Of a DNA stretch of 7,261 nucleotides, positions 1 to 5,279 are shown piece by piece. Position 1 is the first letter of the stretch. Every line of letters starts with the position of its first letter. Source of the stretch: Gammaproteobacteria bacterium (lineage in GTDB: Bacteria > Pseudomonadota > Gammaproteobacteria > Steroidobacterales > MnTg04); assembly GCA_027297845.1 (NCBI GenBank), contig JAPUHG010000263.1, positions 1 through 7,261 of the forward strand, given 5' to 3'. The notes under the pieces are model-generated. The model did not search any database and was not told the DNA's origin. It saw nothing but the letters and a program-made list of their open reading frames with translations. A program made the position numbers and the translations under genes.

Positions 1-59
1 TTTTAAGTCAATTGGTTTACAAGCGCCTTATGTGGCTCATGTTGCAATACAGCAGTCGT

Positions 60-93
60 TATAATTGTTGCTAATTGCTTTAACGTCTAGAAT
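60..93 (+). promoter_or_regulatory. Candidate sigma70 promoter boxes for the small membrane protein gene
   Basis: TTGTTG (65-70) and TAGAAT (88-93) are separated by 17 bases, the preferred sigma70 spacing, and would give a start near 100 and a leader of about 90 bases. A perfect TATAAT lies at 60-65, but no good -35 box is found at the right distance from it (TTGCAA at 42-47 leaves only 12 bases). Bases 1-189 hold no gene that I can support, and the region is AT-rich as expected for a promoter. This is a consensus match only. Confidence 0.35.
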
Positions 94-189
94 CCGGCCG
101 TTACAAAAAAAACAATTCTCGCTAGCGTCGTTCCGGAGCCATGAGTTCCTCGAACGAATTCAATATCGATAAAAAAAGGGGAGACAAAC

Positions 190-501
190 ATGGGACCAGC
201 AAAAATTGTACGTATGCTCGCAACAGCAGTAGCCGTTATTGCCGCTTTTGTGACGATTCCATATGCGGGGTTAATCATGGCCTTACTCGGTCTTGGCATC
301 GGCTATTTCGTCGCTGCTGATGACAGAGTGCGTTTTCTGGTCACGGCGATAGCCCTGACGACAGCGGTGGCCAGCGGATTAGGTGACATTCCGGCTGTTG
401 GTGAATATATCACCGCGATCTTTGGCAATGTCAGCACCATCATCAACTCAGGTGCCCTGGTTGTCATCGGTACCGGCATCTATGAAAAAGTCATGGAGTA
501 A
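190..501 (+). CDS. Small multi-pass membrane protein of unknown function (103 aa)
   Basis: I do not recognise the family. The 103-residue product is almost entirely hydrophobic. Likely membrane segments lie at residues 6-23, 25-42, 47-63 and 81-98. A short charged turn (A-D-D-R-V-R, 43-48) separates segments two and three, and a polar, Gly/Pro-containing stretch (64-76) precedes the last. There is no signal peptidase site and no catalytic motif, so an inner-membrane protein is inferred. The start is well supported: GGGGAGA at 178-184 sits 5 bases before the ATG. The gene has its own terminator 45 bases after the stop, so it appears monocistronic and unrelated to the tRNA and fabAB that follow. 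The composition looks like real coding sequence, and the start and end signals strengthen this. Existence is likely; function is unknown. Confidence 0.75.
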   Translation: MGPAKIVRMLATAVAVIAAFVTIPYAGLIMALLGLGIGYFVAADDRVRFLVTAIALTTAVASGLGDIPAVGEYITAIFGNVSTIINSGALVVIGTGIYEKVME

Positions 502-541
502 TCGAACCTGGTTCGATAGTCATTCCCGAATAACAGGGAAT
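501..541 (+). repeat. Two short inverted repeats just after the membrane protein gene
   Basis: ATCGAACC (501-508) and GGTTCGAT (510-517) form a perfect 17-base palindrome centred on T509 that begins on the last base of the stop codon. A second pair, ATTCCC (522-527) and GGGAAT (536-541), follows with an 8-base loop. Neither has a T-tract of its own. They lie directly before the intrinsic terminator at 546-570, so the transcript would end in three stem-loops in a row. They could stabilise the 3' end, or the first could be a protein-binding palindrome; nothing in the sequence decides between these. Confidence 0.6.
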
Positions 542-545
542 ACCT

Positions 546-570
546 AAAGGGACCTTCGGGTCCCTTTTTT
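546..570 (+). terminator. Rho-independent terminator of the small membrane protein gene
   Basis: A perfect 9-base-pair stem, AAAGGGACC (546-554) with GGTCCCTTT (559-567), is closed by a TTCG tetraloop, which is exceptionally stable in RNA. It runs into a tract of six T residues (565-570). The A-run on the left arm makes the signal partly bidirectional, but no minus-strand gene ends here. Confidence 0.92.
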
Positions 571-608
571 AATACAACCGGTCGTCATGCTTCGAATCCT
601 GGTATGGA

Positions 609-636
609 TTGTTTGTTGGTGGTTTATATGTATTAA
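609..636 (+). promoter_or_regulatory. Candidate promoter upstream of tRNA-Ser / fabAB
   Basis: TTGTTT (609-614) and TATTAA (631-636) are 16 bases apart in an AT-rich patch of the 571-714 gap. A start near 643 would give a transcript reading through tRNA-Ser and possibly into fabA. This is a weak consensus match, but one of few options for fabA because almost no space lies between the tRNA hairpin and fabA. Confidence 0.3.
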
Positions 637-698
637 AGGAGCAGAGGGCTCAAAACCTGATTTCTCCGCCAGACCGGGCCAAACCAGCAAGATGCAGG

Positions 699-704
699 TA
701 CAAT
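699..704 (+). promoter_or_regulatory. Candidate -10 box of the tRNA-Ser gene
   Basis: TACAAT ends 10 bases before the mature tRNA 5' end and is followed by a GC-rich discriminator (ACCGCGGCTC), the pattern of stringently controlled stable-RNA promoters. No convincing -35 hexamer is visible 16-18 bases upstream, so this rests on the -10 box and its position. Confidence 0.45.
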
Positions 705-714
705 ACCGCGGCTC

Positions 715-804
715 GGAGGGGTGCCAGAGTGGTCGAATGGGCTTGACTCGAAATCAAGTGTACGGTTTGCCGTACCGTGGGTTCGAATCCCACCCCCTCC
801 GCCA
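715..804 (+). tRNA. tRNA-Ser, anticodon CGA
   Basis: This is a full cloverleaf. The acceptor stem is GGAGGGG (715-721) with CCCCTCC (794-800), followed by discriminator G801 and an encoded CCA (802-804). The anticodon stem is CTTGA (742-746) with TCAAG (754-758), closing a 7-base loop whose bases 749-751 are CGA, so it reads UCG codons. The long variable arm TACGG (761-765) / CCGTA (770-774) with a 4-base loop marks it as a class II serine tRNA. The T stem is GTGGG (777-781) with CCCAC (789-793) around TTCGAAT. The G discriminator is also that expected for serine. It lies on the same strand as fabA, 58 bases upstream. Confidence 0.97.
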
Positions 805-808
805 AAAG

Positions 809-843
809 GAAAGCGACCCCATGTTGGGGGCGCCTTTGTTTTT
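809..843 (+). terminator. Probable terminator/attenuator between tRNA-Ser and fabA
   Basis: GCG-A-CCCC (813-820) pairs with GGGG-G-CGC (826-833) around a 5-base loop with a single A/G mismatch, and weaker A-T/G-T pairs can extend the base. The T-rich tract TTTGTTTTT follows at 835-843. This suits an intrinsic terminator that trims the tRNA transcript. Only 19 bases remain before the chosen fabA start, too few for a promoter, so fabA must depend on read-through or on a promoter inside or upstream of this element. Confidence 0.65.
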
Positions 844-862
844 GCAGATTCATATGGATAAC

Positions 863-1381
863 ATGGAAAACAAGAAAAGTTTCTACACCCGGGAAGAGCT
901 GGAGACCTGCGGCGCCGTCGGGCTGTTCGGTCCCGATGCGGGCAAACTGCCATCCGGAAACATGCTGAAGTTCGACCGCATCGTCGAGATTAACGACGAT
1001 GGCGGTCCCCACTCCAAGGGGCATATCGTCGCGGAACTGGATATCCACCCGGACCTGTGGTTTTTTGCCTGTCACTTCGTCGGTGATCCGGTCATGCCCG
1101 GTTGCCTGGGCCTCGATGCGTTGTGGCAGCTTTGTGGATTTTTTCTGACCTGGAAAGGCTGCAAGGGCAAGGGAAGAGCGCTGGGTGCGGGCAATGTGAA
1201 ATTCACCGGCCAGGTTCTGCCGACCGCCGGGAAAGTGACGTACACTCTGGATATGAAAAGAGTGATTACCCGGAAGCTGAACATGGTCATAGCCGATGGC
1301 ACCGTTGCCGTAGATGGAAGAACAATCTATACCGCTGAAGATTTACGCGTCGGGCTTTTCATTTCCACCGAAGATTTTTAG
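863..1381 (+). CDS. fabA: 3-hydroxydecanoyl-ACP dehydratase/isomerase FabA
   Basis: FabA dehydrates 3-hydroxydecanoyl-ACP and isomerises the trans-2 product to cis-3-decenoyl-ACP, the branch point for unsaturated fatty acids; it is a soluble cytosolic homodimer. The 172-residue product equals E. coli FabA in length and matches it closely throughout. The hotdog-fold active-site block HFVGDPVMPGCLGLD carries His71 and Asp85 (Met counted), the catalytic pair of the family, after the conserved PDLWFFACH. KFTGQVLP and DGRTIYTAEDLRVGLF are further hallmarks. I chose the ATG at 863 because it aligns with the E. coli start. In-frame ATGs at 854 and 821 would add 3 or 14 residues, but 821 lies in the loop of the hairpin after the tRNA. 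The ribosome binding site is weak (GGA at 856-858). fabB follows after 9 bases, so the two are co-transcribed. No FadR, FabR or DesT-like operator could be recognised. Confidence 0.97.
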   Translation: MENKKSFYTREELETCGAVGLFGPDAGKLPSGNMLKFDRIVEINDDGGPHSKGHIVAELDIHPDLWFFACHFVGDPVMPGCLGLDALWQLCGFFLTWKGCKGKGRALGAGNVKFTGQVLPTAGKVTYTLDMKRVITRKLNMVIADGTVAVDGRTIYTAEDLRVGLFISTEDF

Positions 1382-1390
1382 GGGGCTCGC

Positions 1391-2602
1391 ATGAGCCGAG
1401 TAGTAGTCACGGGGATGGGACTGATTTCCTGTTTGGGAAATGACAAGGAAACCGTGCTTGATTCACTGCGTCATGGGAAATCGGGCATCAGCTTCAATGA
1501 AAAATTCCAGGAAATGGGTTTGCGCAGCCGAGTCTGCGGTTCTGTGGATATTGACCTCAGCGAGCATATCGATCGCAAGGCCAAGCGCTTTATGGGCGAT
1601 GCCGCCGCTTATGCATACGTTGCCATGCAAAACGCCATCGATGATGCGGGCCTGAGCGATGACGAGGTCTCGAATCCGGGTACAGGAATAATCGCCGGTT
1701 CAGGCGGCGCGTCAAGCGCCAATTTAACCTGGGGCGCAGACAAGCTGCGTGAAAAAGGGGTGCGCCGCGTTGGTCCGTACCTGGTTCCGCGCACGATGAG
1801 CAGTACCGTTTCCGCTTGTCTCGCTACCCATTTTGGCATTCGCGGCCTCAATTATTCCATTACATCGGCTTGCGCAACCAGTACCCATTGCATTGGCGCG
1901 GCCATGGAACAAATCCAGTGGGGCAAACAGGACTTGATCTTTGCCGGCGGTGGCGAGGAAGAAGACTGGGTCCTGGCGATGATGTTTGACGCCATGGGAG
2001 CATTGTCGACCCAGTACAACGACACGGCTTCGAGCGCATCGCGTGCCTATGACGCAGGTCGTGACGGCTTTGTCATCGCCGCGGGTGGCGGCATGCTGGT
2101 AGTGGAAGAACTGGAGCACGCAAAGGCCCGCGGTGCGAAAATTTATGCCGAGATCGTCGGTTATGGAGCAACCTCCGATGGTGAGAACATGGTGGCGCCT
2201 TCAGTTGAAGGTGCGGTGCGCTGCATGCAGCAGGCCATCGCCACCGTCGATGCGCCAATAAACTACATCAACACTCATGGCACCAGTACCCCGGTGGGCG
2301 ATCTCGCCGAGCTTGACGCCATCCGCAGGGTGTTTGATGAAGAGATACCACCGCTAAGCTCAAGCAAGTCCTTGTGTGGTCATTCGCTCGGCGCTGCCGG
2401 CGTACAGGAGTCGATCCACTGCCTGCTCATGCTGGAAAATAATTTCATGGCGGGCTCGGCCAATATTTCCGAACTCGATCCGAAGGCGGAAGGTTTCCCC
2501 ATTTTGCTCGAGAGCAAGGAAAACGCCGATCTGAACACCATCATGACCAACAATTTCGGTTTTGGTGGCACCAATGCCTGCCTGGTATTTCAGCGCTACT
2601 AA
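1391..2602 (+). CDS. fabB: 3-oxoacyl-ACP synthase I FabB
   Basis: FabB is a cytosolic beta-ketoacyl-ACP synthase that condenses malonyl-ACP with acyl-ACP and is needed to elongate the cis-3-decenoyl-ACP made by FabA. At 403 residues it is close to the 406 of E. coli FabB. The thiolase-fold active site is intact: nucleophile Cys161 in SITSACATSTHC, His296 in NTHGTSTPVGD, and His331 in SSSKSLCGHSLGAAG together with Lys326. The glycine-rich C-terminal NNFGFGGTNACLVF is typical of KAS enzymes. GGGGG at 1381-1385 stands 5 bases before the ATG and overlaps the last base of the fabA stop codon, which indicates tight coupling with fabA. FabB rather than FabF is favoured by the pairing with FabA and the length. 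No strong hairpin terminator follows; there is a run of seven T at 2642-2648 with only weak stems before it. Confidence 0.96.
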   Translation: MSRVVVTGMGLISCLGNDKETVLDSLRHGKSGISFNEKFQEMGLRSRVCGSVDIDLSEHIDRKAKRFMGDAAAYAYVAMQNAIDDAGLSDDEVSNPGTGIIAGSGGASSANLTWGADKLREKGVRRVGPYLVPRTMSSTVSACLATHFGIRGLNYSITSACATSTHCIGAAMEQIQWGKQDLIFAGGGEEEDWVLAMMFDAMGALSTQYNDTASSASRAYDAGRDGFVIAAGGGMLVVEELEHAKARGAKIYAEIVGYGATSDGENMVAPSVEGAVRCMQQAIATVDAPINYINTHGTSTPVGDLAELDAIRRVFDEEIPPLSSSKSLCGHSLGAAGVQESIHCLLMLENNFMAGSANISELDPKAEGFPILLESKENADLNTIMTNNFGFGGTNACLVFQRY

Positions 2603-2658
2603 AAACACCCCCCTCTTTGCTGCGCCGCAACAGAAGCTCTCTTTTTTTGGTTTTCGGA

Positions 2659-2688
2659 GCGTAAAACGCGATATTATCGGCTTTACGC
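2659..2688 (+). promoter_or_regulatory. Nested dyad symmetry with a possible -10 box upstream of mltF
   Basis: An outer pair, GCGTAAA (2659-2665) / TTTACGC (2682-2688), encloses an almost concentric inner palindrome, CGATA-T-TATCG (2669-2679). TATTAT at 2672-2677 within it could be a -10 box for mltF, although no clear -35 is seen at normal spacing (TTGGTT at 2647-2652 leaves 19 bases). The arrangement fits an operator overlapping a promoter or a leader hairpin. No known regulator's box is recognised. Confidence 0.4.
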
Positions 2689-2720
2689 AACTGACATCAG
2701 CGGGTTTGTAAGCTGCTGCT

Positions 2721-2726
2721 GAGAGG
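2721..2726 (+). promoter_or_regulatory. Ribosome binding site that questions the mltF start
   Basis: GAGAGG abuts the ATG at 2727 with no spacer, which is too close for normal initiation there. It is 9 bases before an in-frame TTG at 2736, a normal distance. The TTG start would remove three residues and give a product beginning M-R-V-L-T-A, a more typical signal peptide with an early basic residue. Confidence 0.45.
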
Positions 2727-4139
2727 ATGGAACCTTTGCGAGTCCTGACCGCGCTACTGGTCGCGGTGGTTCTGGGCACCTGCTCGGAACCCCCGTCAAT
2801 GGTGGATCAGATCAAGACGCTCGGTGAGCTGCGGGTCATCACCCGGAACAGCCCCACGACCTATTACATCGGTCACGAAGGCGCTATTGGGCCTGAATAC
2901 GATTTGGTCAGCCGTTTTGCCGAAGAGCTTGGTGTCGAGCTCAGGATCGATGTCGAAGTAGAACTGCAATCGCTGATCCCGGGTGTAAGATCAGGACGCG
3001 CCCATATCGCGGCCGCCGGTCTGACCATCACTTCGGACCGCCTCGGCGAGGTTGCCTTTGGTCCCGCCTACGACGACATCGCCGAATACCTGGTTTATCG
3101 AGTCAACACGCGACGCCCCAGGGAGCCAAGGGACCTGATCGGCAAAAGCATCGAGGTCATCAAAGGCAGCGCGCATGCCGACACCATGCATCAGCTGCGT
3201 CAACGCTACCCCGACCTGACCTGGATCGAAACACCCAACATCACCAGCGAAGAACTGATCTACCAAGTCGCACAAGGCAAAATCGATTACACGATTGCGG
3301 ATTCCAGCGAATTCAAAGTGTCGCAGAAATTTCATCCCGAAGTCCGGGTTGCCTTTCAACTAAGAAAAAACCTGCCGCTGGCCTGGGCGATACCAAAAAA
3401 TGCGCCGACCCTGCAGGATTCGGTACAGGAGTTCTTTGCCAGACTCAAAGAGAGCGGCGAACTCGATCGCATTCTGCAAAAATACTATGGCAACATCGGT
3501 AATTTCGATTATGTCGGCACGCGGGCGTTCCTGCGCCATATCGAAACACGACTGCCACAGTTTCGAACCAGCTTCCAGAAATCCGCCGCCGTTGAAGACA
3601 TGGATTGGCGTTTGCTGGCGGCAGTTGGCTACCAGGAATCGCACTGGAATCCAAAGGCGGTATCGCCGACCGGCGTCCGCGGGATCATGATGCTGACCCA
3701 ACTGACTGCTCGCCAGTTGGGTATCCATAACCGAATCGATCCCGTGCAAAGCATCTCGGGTGGAGCGCAGTATATCCAGGAAATGATGCGCAGGATCCCG
3801 GAACGTATTCCTGAACCCGACCGGACCTGGCTGGCGCTGGCATCCTATAACGTCGGCTGGGGGCACATGGAGGACGCCCGGATCATTACCGAGATCCGCG
3901 GGCTGAACCCGGATCGCTGGGACGATGTCCGCAGCAGCCTGCCATTACTGACCCAGAAAAAATGGTATTCCAGAGTCCGGCGAGGCTATGCCCGCGGCTG
4001 GGAGCCGGTCCATTACGTGGACAATATACGCAGCTATTACGATGTGCTCCTGTGGCTGTACTCCGACTCCAGCCCGTTCAGAGACCGGCTTGAGCTTGAA
4101 GATGAAGAAGAAAAAACCGAAGAACCGATCGAAGCCTGA
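2727..4139 (+). CDS. mltF: Membrane-bound lytic murein transglycosylase F (MltF)
   Basis: MltF cleaves the MurNAc-GlcNAc bond of peptidoglycan with formation of 1,6-anhydroMurNAc, acting in the periplasm at the outer membrane. The 470-residue protein has a hydrophobic export signal (residues 4-17), then a bacterial extracellular solute-binding family 3 domain (about 33-257; GELRVITRNSPTTYY, YDLVSRFAEELGV, KIDYTIADSSEF), the regulatory half of MltF. The SLT catalytic domain spans about 288-445, with catalytic Glu304 in GYQESHWNP, then SPTGVRGIMMLT, SISGGAQYIQ and LASYNVGWGHM. Cys19 after L-G-T could be a lipidation site, but Thr at -1 is atypical, so lipoprotein status is doubtful. E. coli MltF is longer (518) because of a C-terminal tail; here the protein ends in a strongly acidic tail (456-470). 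The start may really be TTG 2736. The 3' end overlaps the next gene by 38 bases, which suggests translational coupling. Confidence 0.94.
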   Translation: MEPLRVLTALLVAVVLGTCSEPPSMVDQIKTLGELRVITRNSPTTYYIGHEGAIGPEYDLVSRFAEELGVELRIDVEVELQSLIPGVRSGRAHIAAAGLTITSDRLGEVAFGPAYDDIAEYLVYRVNTRRPREPRDLIGKSIEVIKGSAHADTMHQLRQRYPDLTWIETPNITSEELIYQVAQGKIDYTIADSSEFKVSQKFHPEVRVAFQLRKNLPLAWAIPKNAPTLQDSVQEFFARLKESGELDRILQKYYGNIGNFDYVGTRAFLRHIETRLPQFRTSFQKSAAVEDMDWRLLAAVGYQESHWNPKAVSPTGVRGIMMLTQLTARQLGIHNRIDPVQSISGGAQYIQEMMRRIPERIPEPDRTWLALASYNVGWGHMEDARIITEIRGLNPDRWDDVRSSLPLLTQKKWYSRVRRGYARGWEPVHYVDNIRSYYDVLLWLYSDSSPFRDRLELEDEEEKTEEPIEA

Positions 4140-4635
4140 GACCGGCTTCCCACCCATCGCCAATGCGAACTCCCGGTTGTTGATACTCGGCTCCATGCCC
4201 GGTGTCATGTCTTTGCAGCGACAGCAATATTATGCGCAACCGCGTAACGCATTCTGGCCCATCATGGGTGAGTTGTTCGGCGCAACCACCGAACTGGATT
4301 ACGAACTGCGCCTGCAAAAGCTGAGCGATGCCGGTATCGCGCTGTGGGACGTACTACGAAGCTGTGAGCGAGTGGGCAGCCTGGATGCAAACATCGATAT
4401 GCAGACCGCGCAAACCAATGACTTCGTCGGGTTTTTCTCGGCGCACAGGAAAATCGATCGCGTTTTCTTTAACGGCGCCACCGCGGCCCGGGTCTTCGAA
4501 CGGCATGTGTCAGCGGAAATCGAAGCGGCGGGTATCGGCCCGGTCAAACTGATTCGTTTGCCATCGACCAGTCCCGCGCATGCCGCGATGCGCTACCCGG
4601 AAAAACTTCGGCGCTGGTCAGTAATTGTGGAATAA
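4102..4635 (+). CDS. DNA glycosylase of the uracil-DNA glycosylase superfamily, probably hypoxanthine-DNA glycosylase type (family 6)
   Basis: The 177-residue product has the UDG-fold motif 1 LILGSMPGVMSLQRQQYYAQPRNAFWP (residues 27-53), given here by its key residues G30, P33, S37, Y43-Y44, P47-N49 and F51-W52. It also has a helical segment with GSLDANI (92-98) and NDF (106-108), the strand motif VFFNGATA (121-128), and the C-terminal LPSTSPAHA (153-161) that corresponds to motif 2. This matches the single-domain group annotated as DNA-deoxyinosine or mismatch-specific uracil glycosylase, which removes deaminated bases in base excision repair. Substrate preference cannot be read from the sequence. 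The ATG at 4102 is the first reasonable start: further upstream the frame lies deep inside mltF, and the next Met (4195) is inside motif 1. It gives a lysine-rich head (M-K-K-K-K-P-K). The ribosome binding site is weak, consistent with coupling to mltF, which it overlaps by 38 bases in the +1 frame. It converges on tadA. Confidence 0.85.
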   Translation: MKKKKPKNRSKPETGFPPIANANSRLLILGSMPGVMSLQRQQYYAQPRNAFWPIMGELFGATTELDYELRLQKLSDAGIALWDVLRSCERVGSLDANIDMQTAQTNDFVGFFSAHRKIDRVFFNGATAARVFERHVSAEIEAAGIGPVKLIRLPSTSPAHAAMRYPEKLRRWSVIVE

Positions 4636-4637
4636 GT

Positions 4638-5108
4638 TCAACGCCGCTGCTTGAAAAAATCCCTGAGCAACTCCCCGCATTCCTTGTCCATGAGTCCGCC
4701 ATCGACTTCGAGCTGGTGATTCAACTGCTCGGCTTGTACCAGGTTGAATACCGAGCCGGTCGCACCGGTTTTTGGATCCGCTGCGCCATAGACCAGTCTC
4801 TTGACGCGCGCGTGCACCATGGCGCCTGCGCACATCGCGCAGGGTTCCAGCGTTACATACAGTGTGGTATCCGAAAGCCGATAGTTGTCCAGCCGGCGGG
4901 CGGCCTTGCGCATGGCCTGCATTTCGGCGTGCGCCGAGGGATCGGCCAGCGTGATGGGCTGGTTAAAACCCTCGCCAATGATCTGGTCGTCGTAAACGAC
5001 AACGGCGCCCACCGGCACCTCCCCCTGCTCCCGGGCCTGCCTGGCAAGCTCCAGCGCCCGGGACATGAATACCTGGTCTGGATTATTTTTAGCGTCAGAC
5101 TCGACCAT
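4638..5108 (-). CDS. tadA: tRNA-specific adenosine deaminase TadA
   Basis: TadA deaminates adenosine 34 to inosine in the ACG anticodon of tRNA-Arg, letting it decode CGU, CGC and CGA; it acts as a cytosolic homodimer. The 156-residue protein carries the complete zinc deaminase signature. His60 and the proton shuttle Glu62 lie in S-A-H-A-E-M, and Cys90/Cys93 in LEPCAMCAGAMVHAR. VPVGAVVV (31-38) and KRLVYGAADPKTGA are also typical. E. coli TadA has the same residues at 57, 59, 87 and 90. ATG 5108 is the first start in frame, since a TGA lies three codons upstream. The ribosome binding site is poor, and the N-terminal length agrees with E. coli TadA. It is the last gene of the guaA run, 54 bases after the small gene before it. 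Its stop lies 2 bases from the stop of the converging glycosylase gene, leaving no room for a separate terminator. Confidence 0.96.
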   Translation of the reverse strand: MVESDAKNNPDQVFMSRALELARQAREQGEVPVGAVVVYDDQIIGEGFNQPITLADPSAHAEMQAMRKAARRLDNYRLSDTTLYVTLEPCAMCAGAMVHARVKRLVYGAADPKTGATGSVFNLVQAEQLNHQLEVDGGLMDKECGELLRDFFKQRR

Positions 5109-5162
5109 GATTATTCATGCAAGGCAGGAGAAGCCGATTCCCGTCTCAATGGTCACAGGATG

Positions 5163-5276
5163 TTACTTATAGTCTTTATTCAATACTTCTATTTCCCTTA
5201 ATTTCATCTCAAGTCTGATGACTTTAGCAAGTGCGGCCAGTCCAAAAATAAAACCAAGAATTCCCATTGCTTCCAT
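5163..5276 (-). CDS. Tiny membrane-anchored protein of unknown function (37 aa) between guaA and tadA
   Basis: A 37-codon reading frame starts at ATG 5276 and ends with TAA at 5163-5165. Its start is 3 bases after the guaA stop, and GGGAG (5283-5287, inside the last guaA codons) stands exactly 6 bases upstream, an excellent ribosome binding site. The product starts M-E-A-M-G-I-L-G-F-I-F-G-L, one short hydrophobic helix (about residues 4-20). An amphipathic tail follows with alternating basic and acidic residues and leucine/isoleucine at 22, 26, 29 and 32, ending D-Y-K; a short coiled coil or surface helix is likely. By hand count the frame is about 34% GC, clearly lower than guaA and tadA. 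The topology suggests a single-pass inner-membrane peptide with a cytoplasmic charged end. I do not recognise a named family. Close spacing implies co-expression with guaA, but function is unknown. Confidence 0.72.
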   Translation of the reverse strand: MEAMGILGFIFGLAALAKVIRLEMKLREIEVLNKDYK

Positions 5277-5279
5277 TAT

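Noticed and set aside
715..804. tRNA-Ser as an integration site for a mobile island
   Set aside because: No integrase, no duplicated tRNA 3' end and no foreign genes were seen nearby; the neighbours are core genes.
587..862. N-terminal extension of the fabA reading frame
   Set aside because: The frame runs back through the whole tRNA-Ser gene and its hairpin. FabA homology and E. coli length begin at 863.
650..1075. Minus-strand open frames across tRNA-Ser and fabA
   Set aside because: They pass through the tRNA gene and conserved fabA coding sequence. Frames containing tRNA complement are a common source of spurious proteins.
2603..2650. Intrinsic terminator after fabB
   Set aside because: Seven T residues are present (2642-2648), but only 3-4 base-pair stems precede them, so a strong terminator cannot be supported.
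3360..3866. 168-codon minus-strand open frame inside mltF
   Set aside because: It is antisense to the conserved SLT and binding domains, with no recognisable motif.
3988..4101. Longer start for the DNA glycosylase
   Set aside because: It would lie far inside mltF, and the residues there have no resemblance to the glycosylase family; the first plausible start is 4102.
4716..5201. 161-codon plus-strand open frame across tadA
   Set aside because: It is antisense to tadA, whose deaminase motifs are intact.
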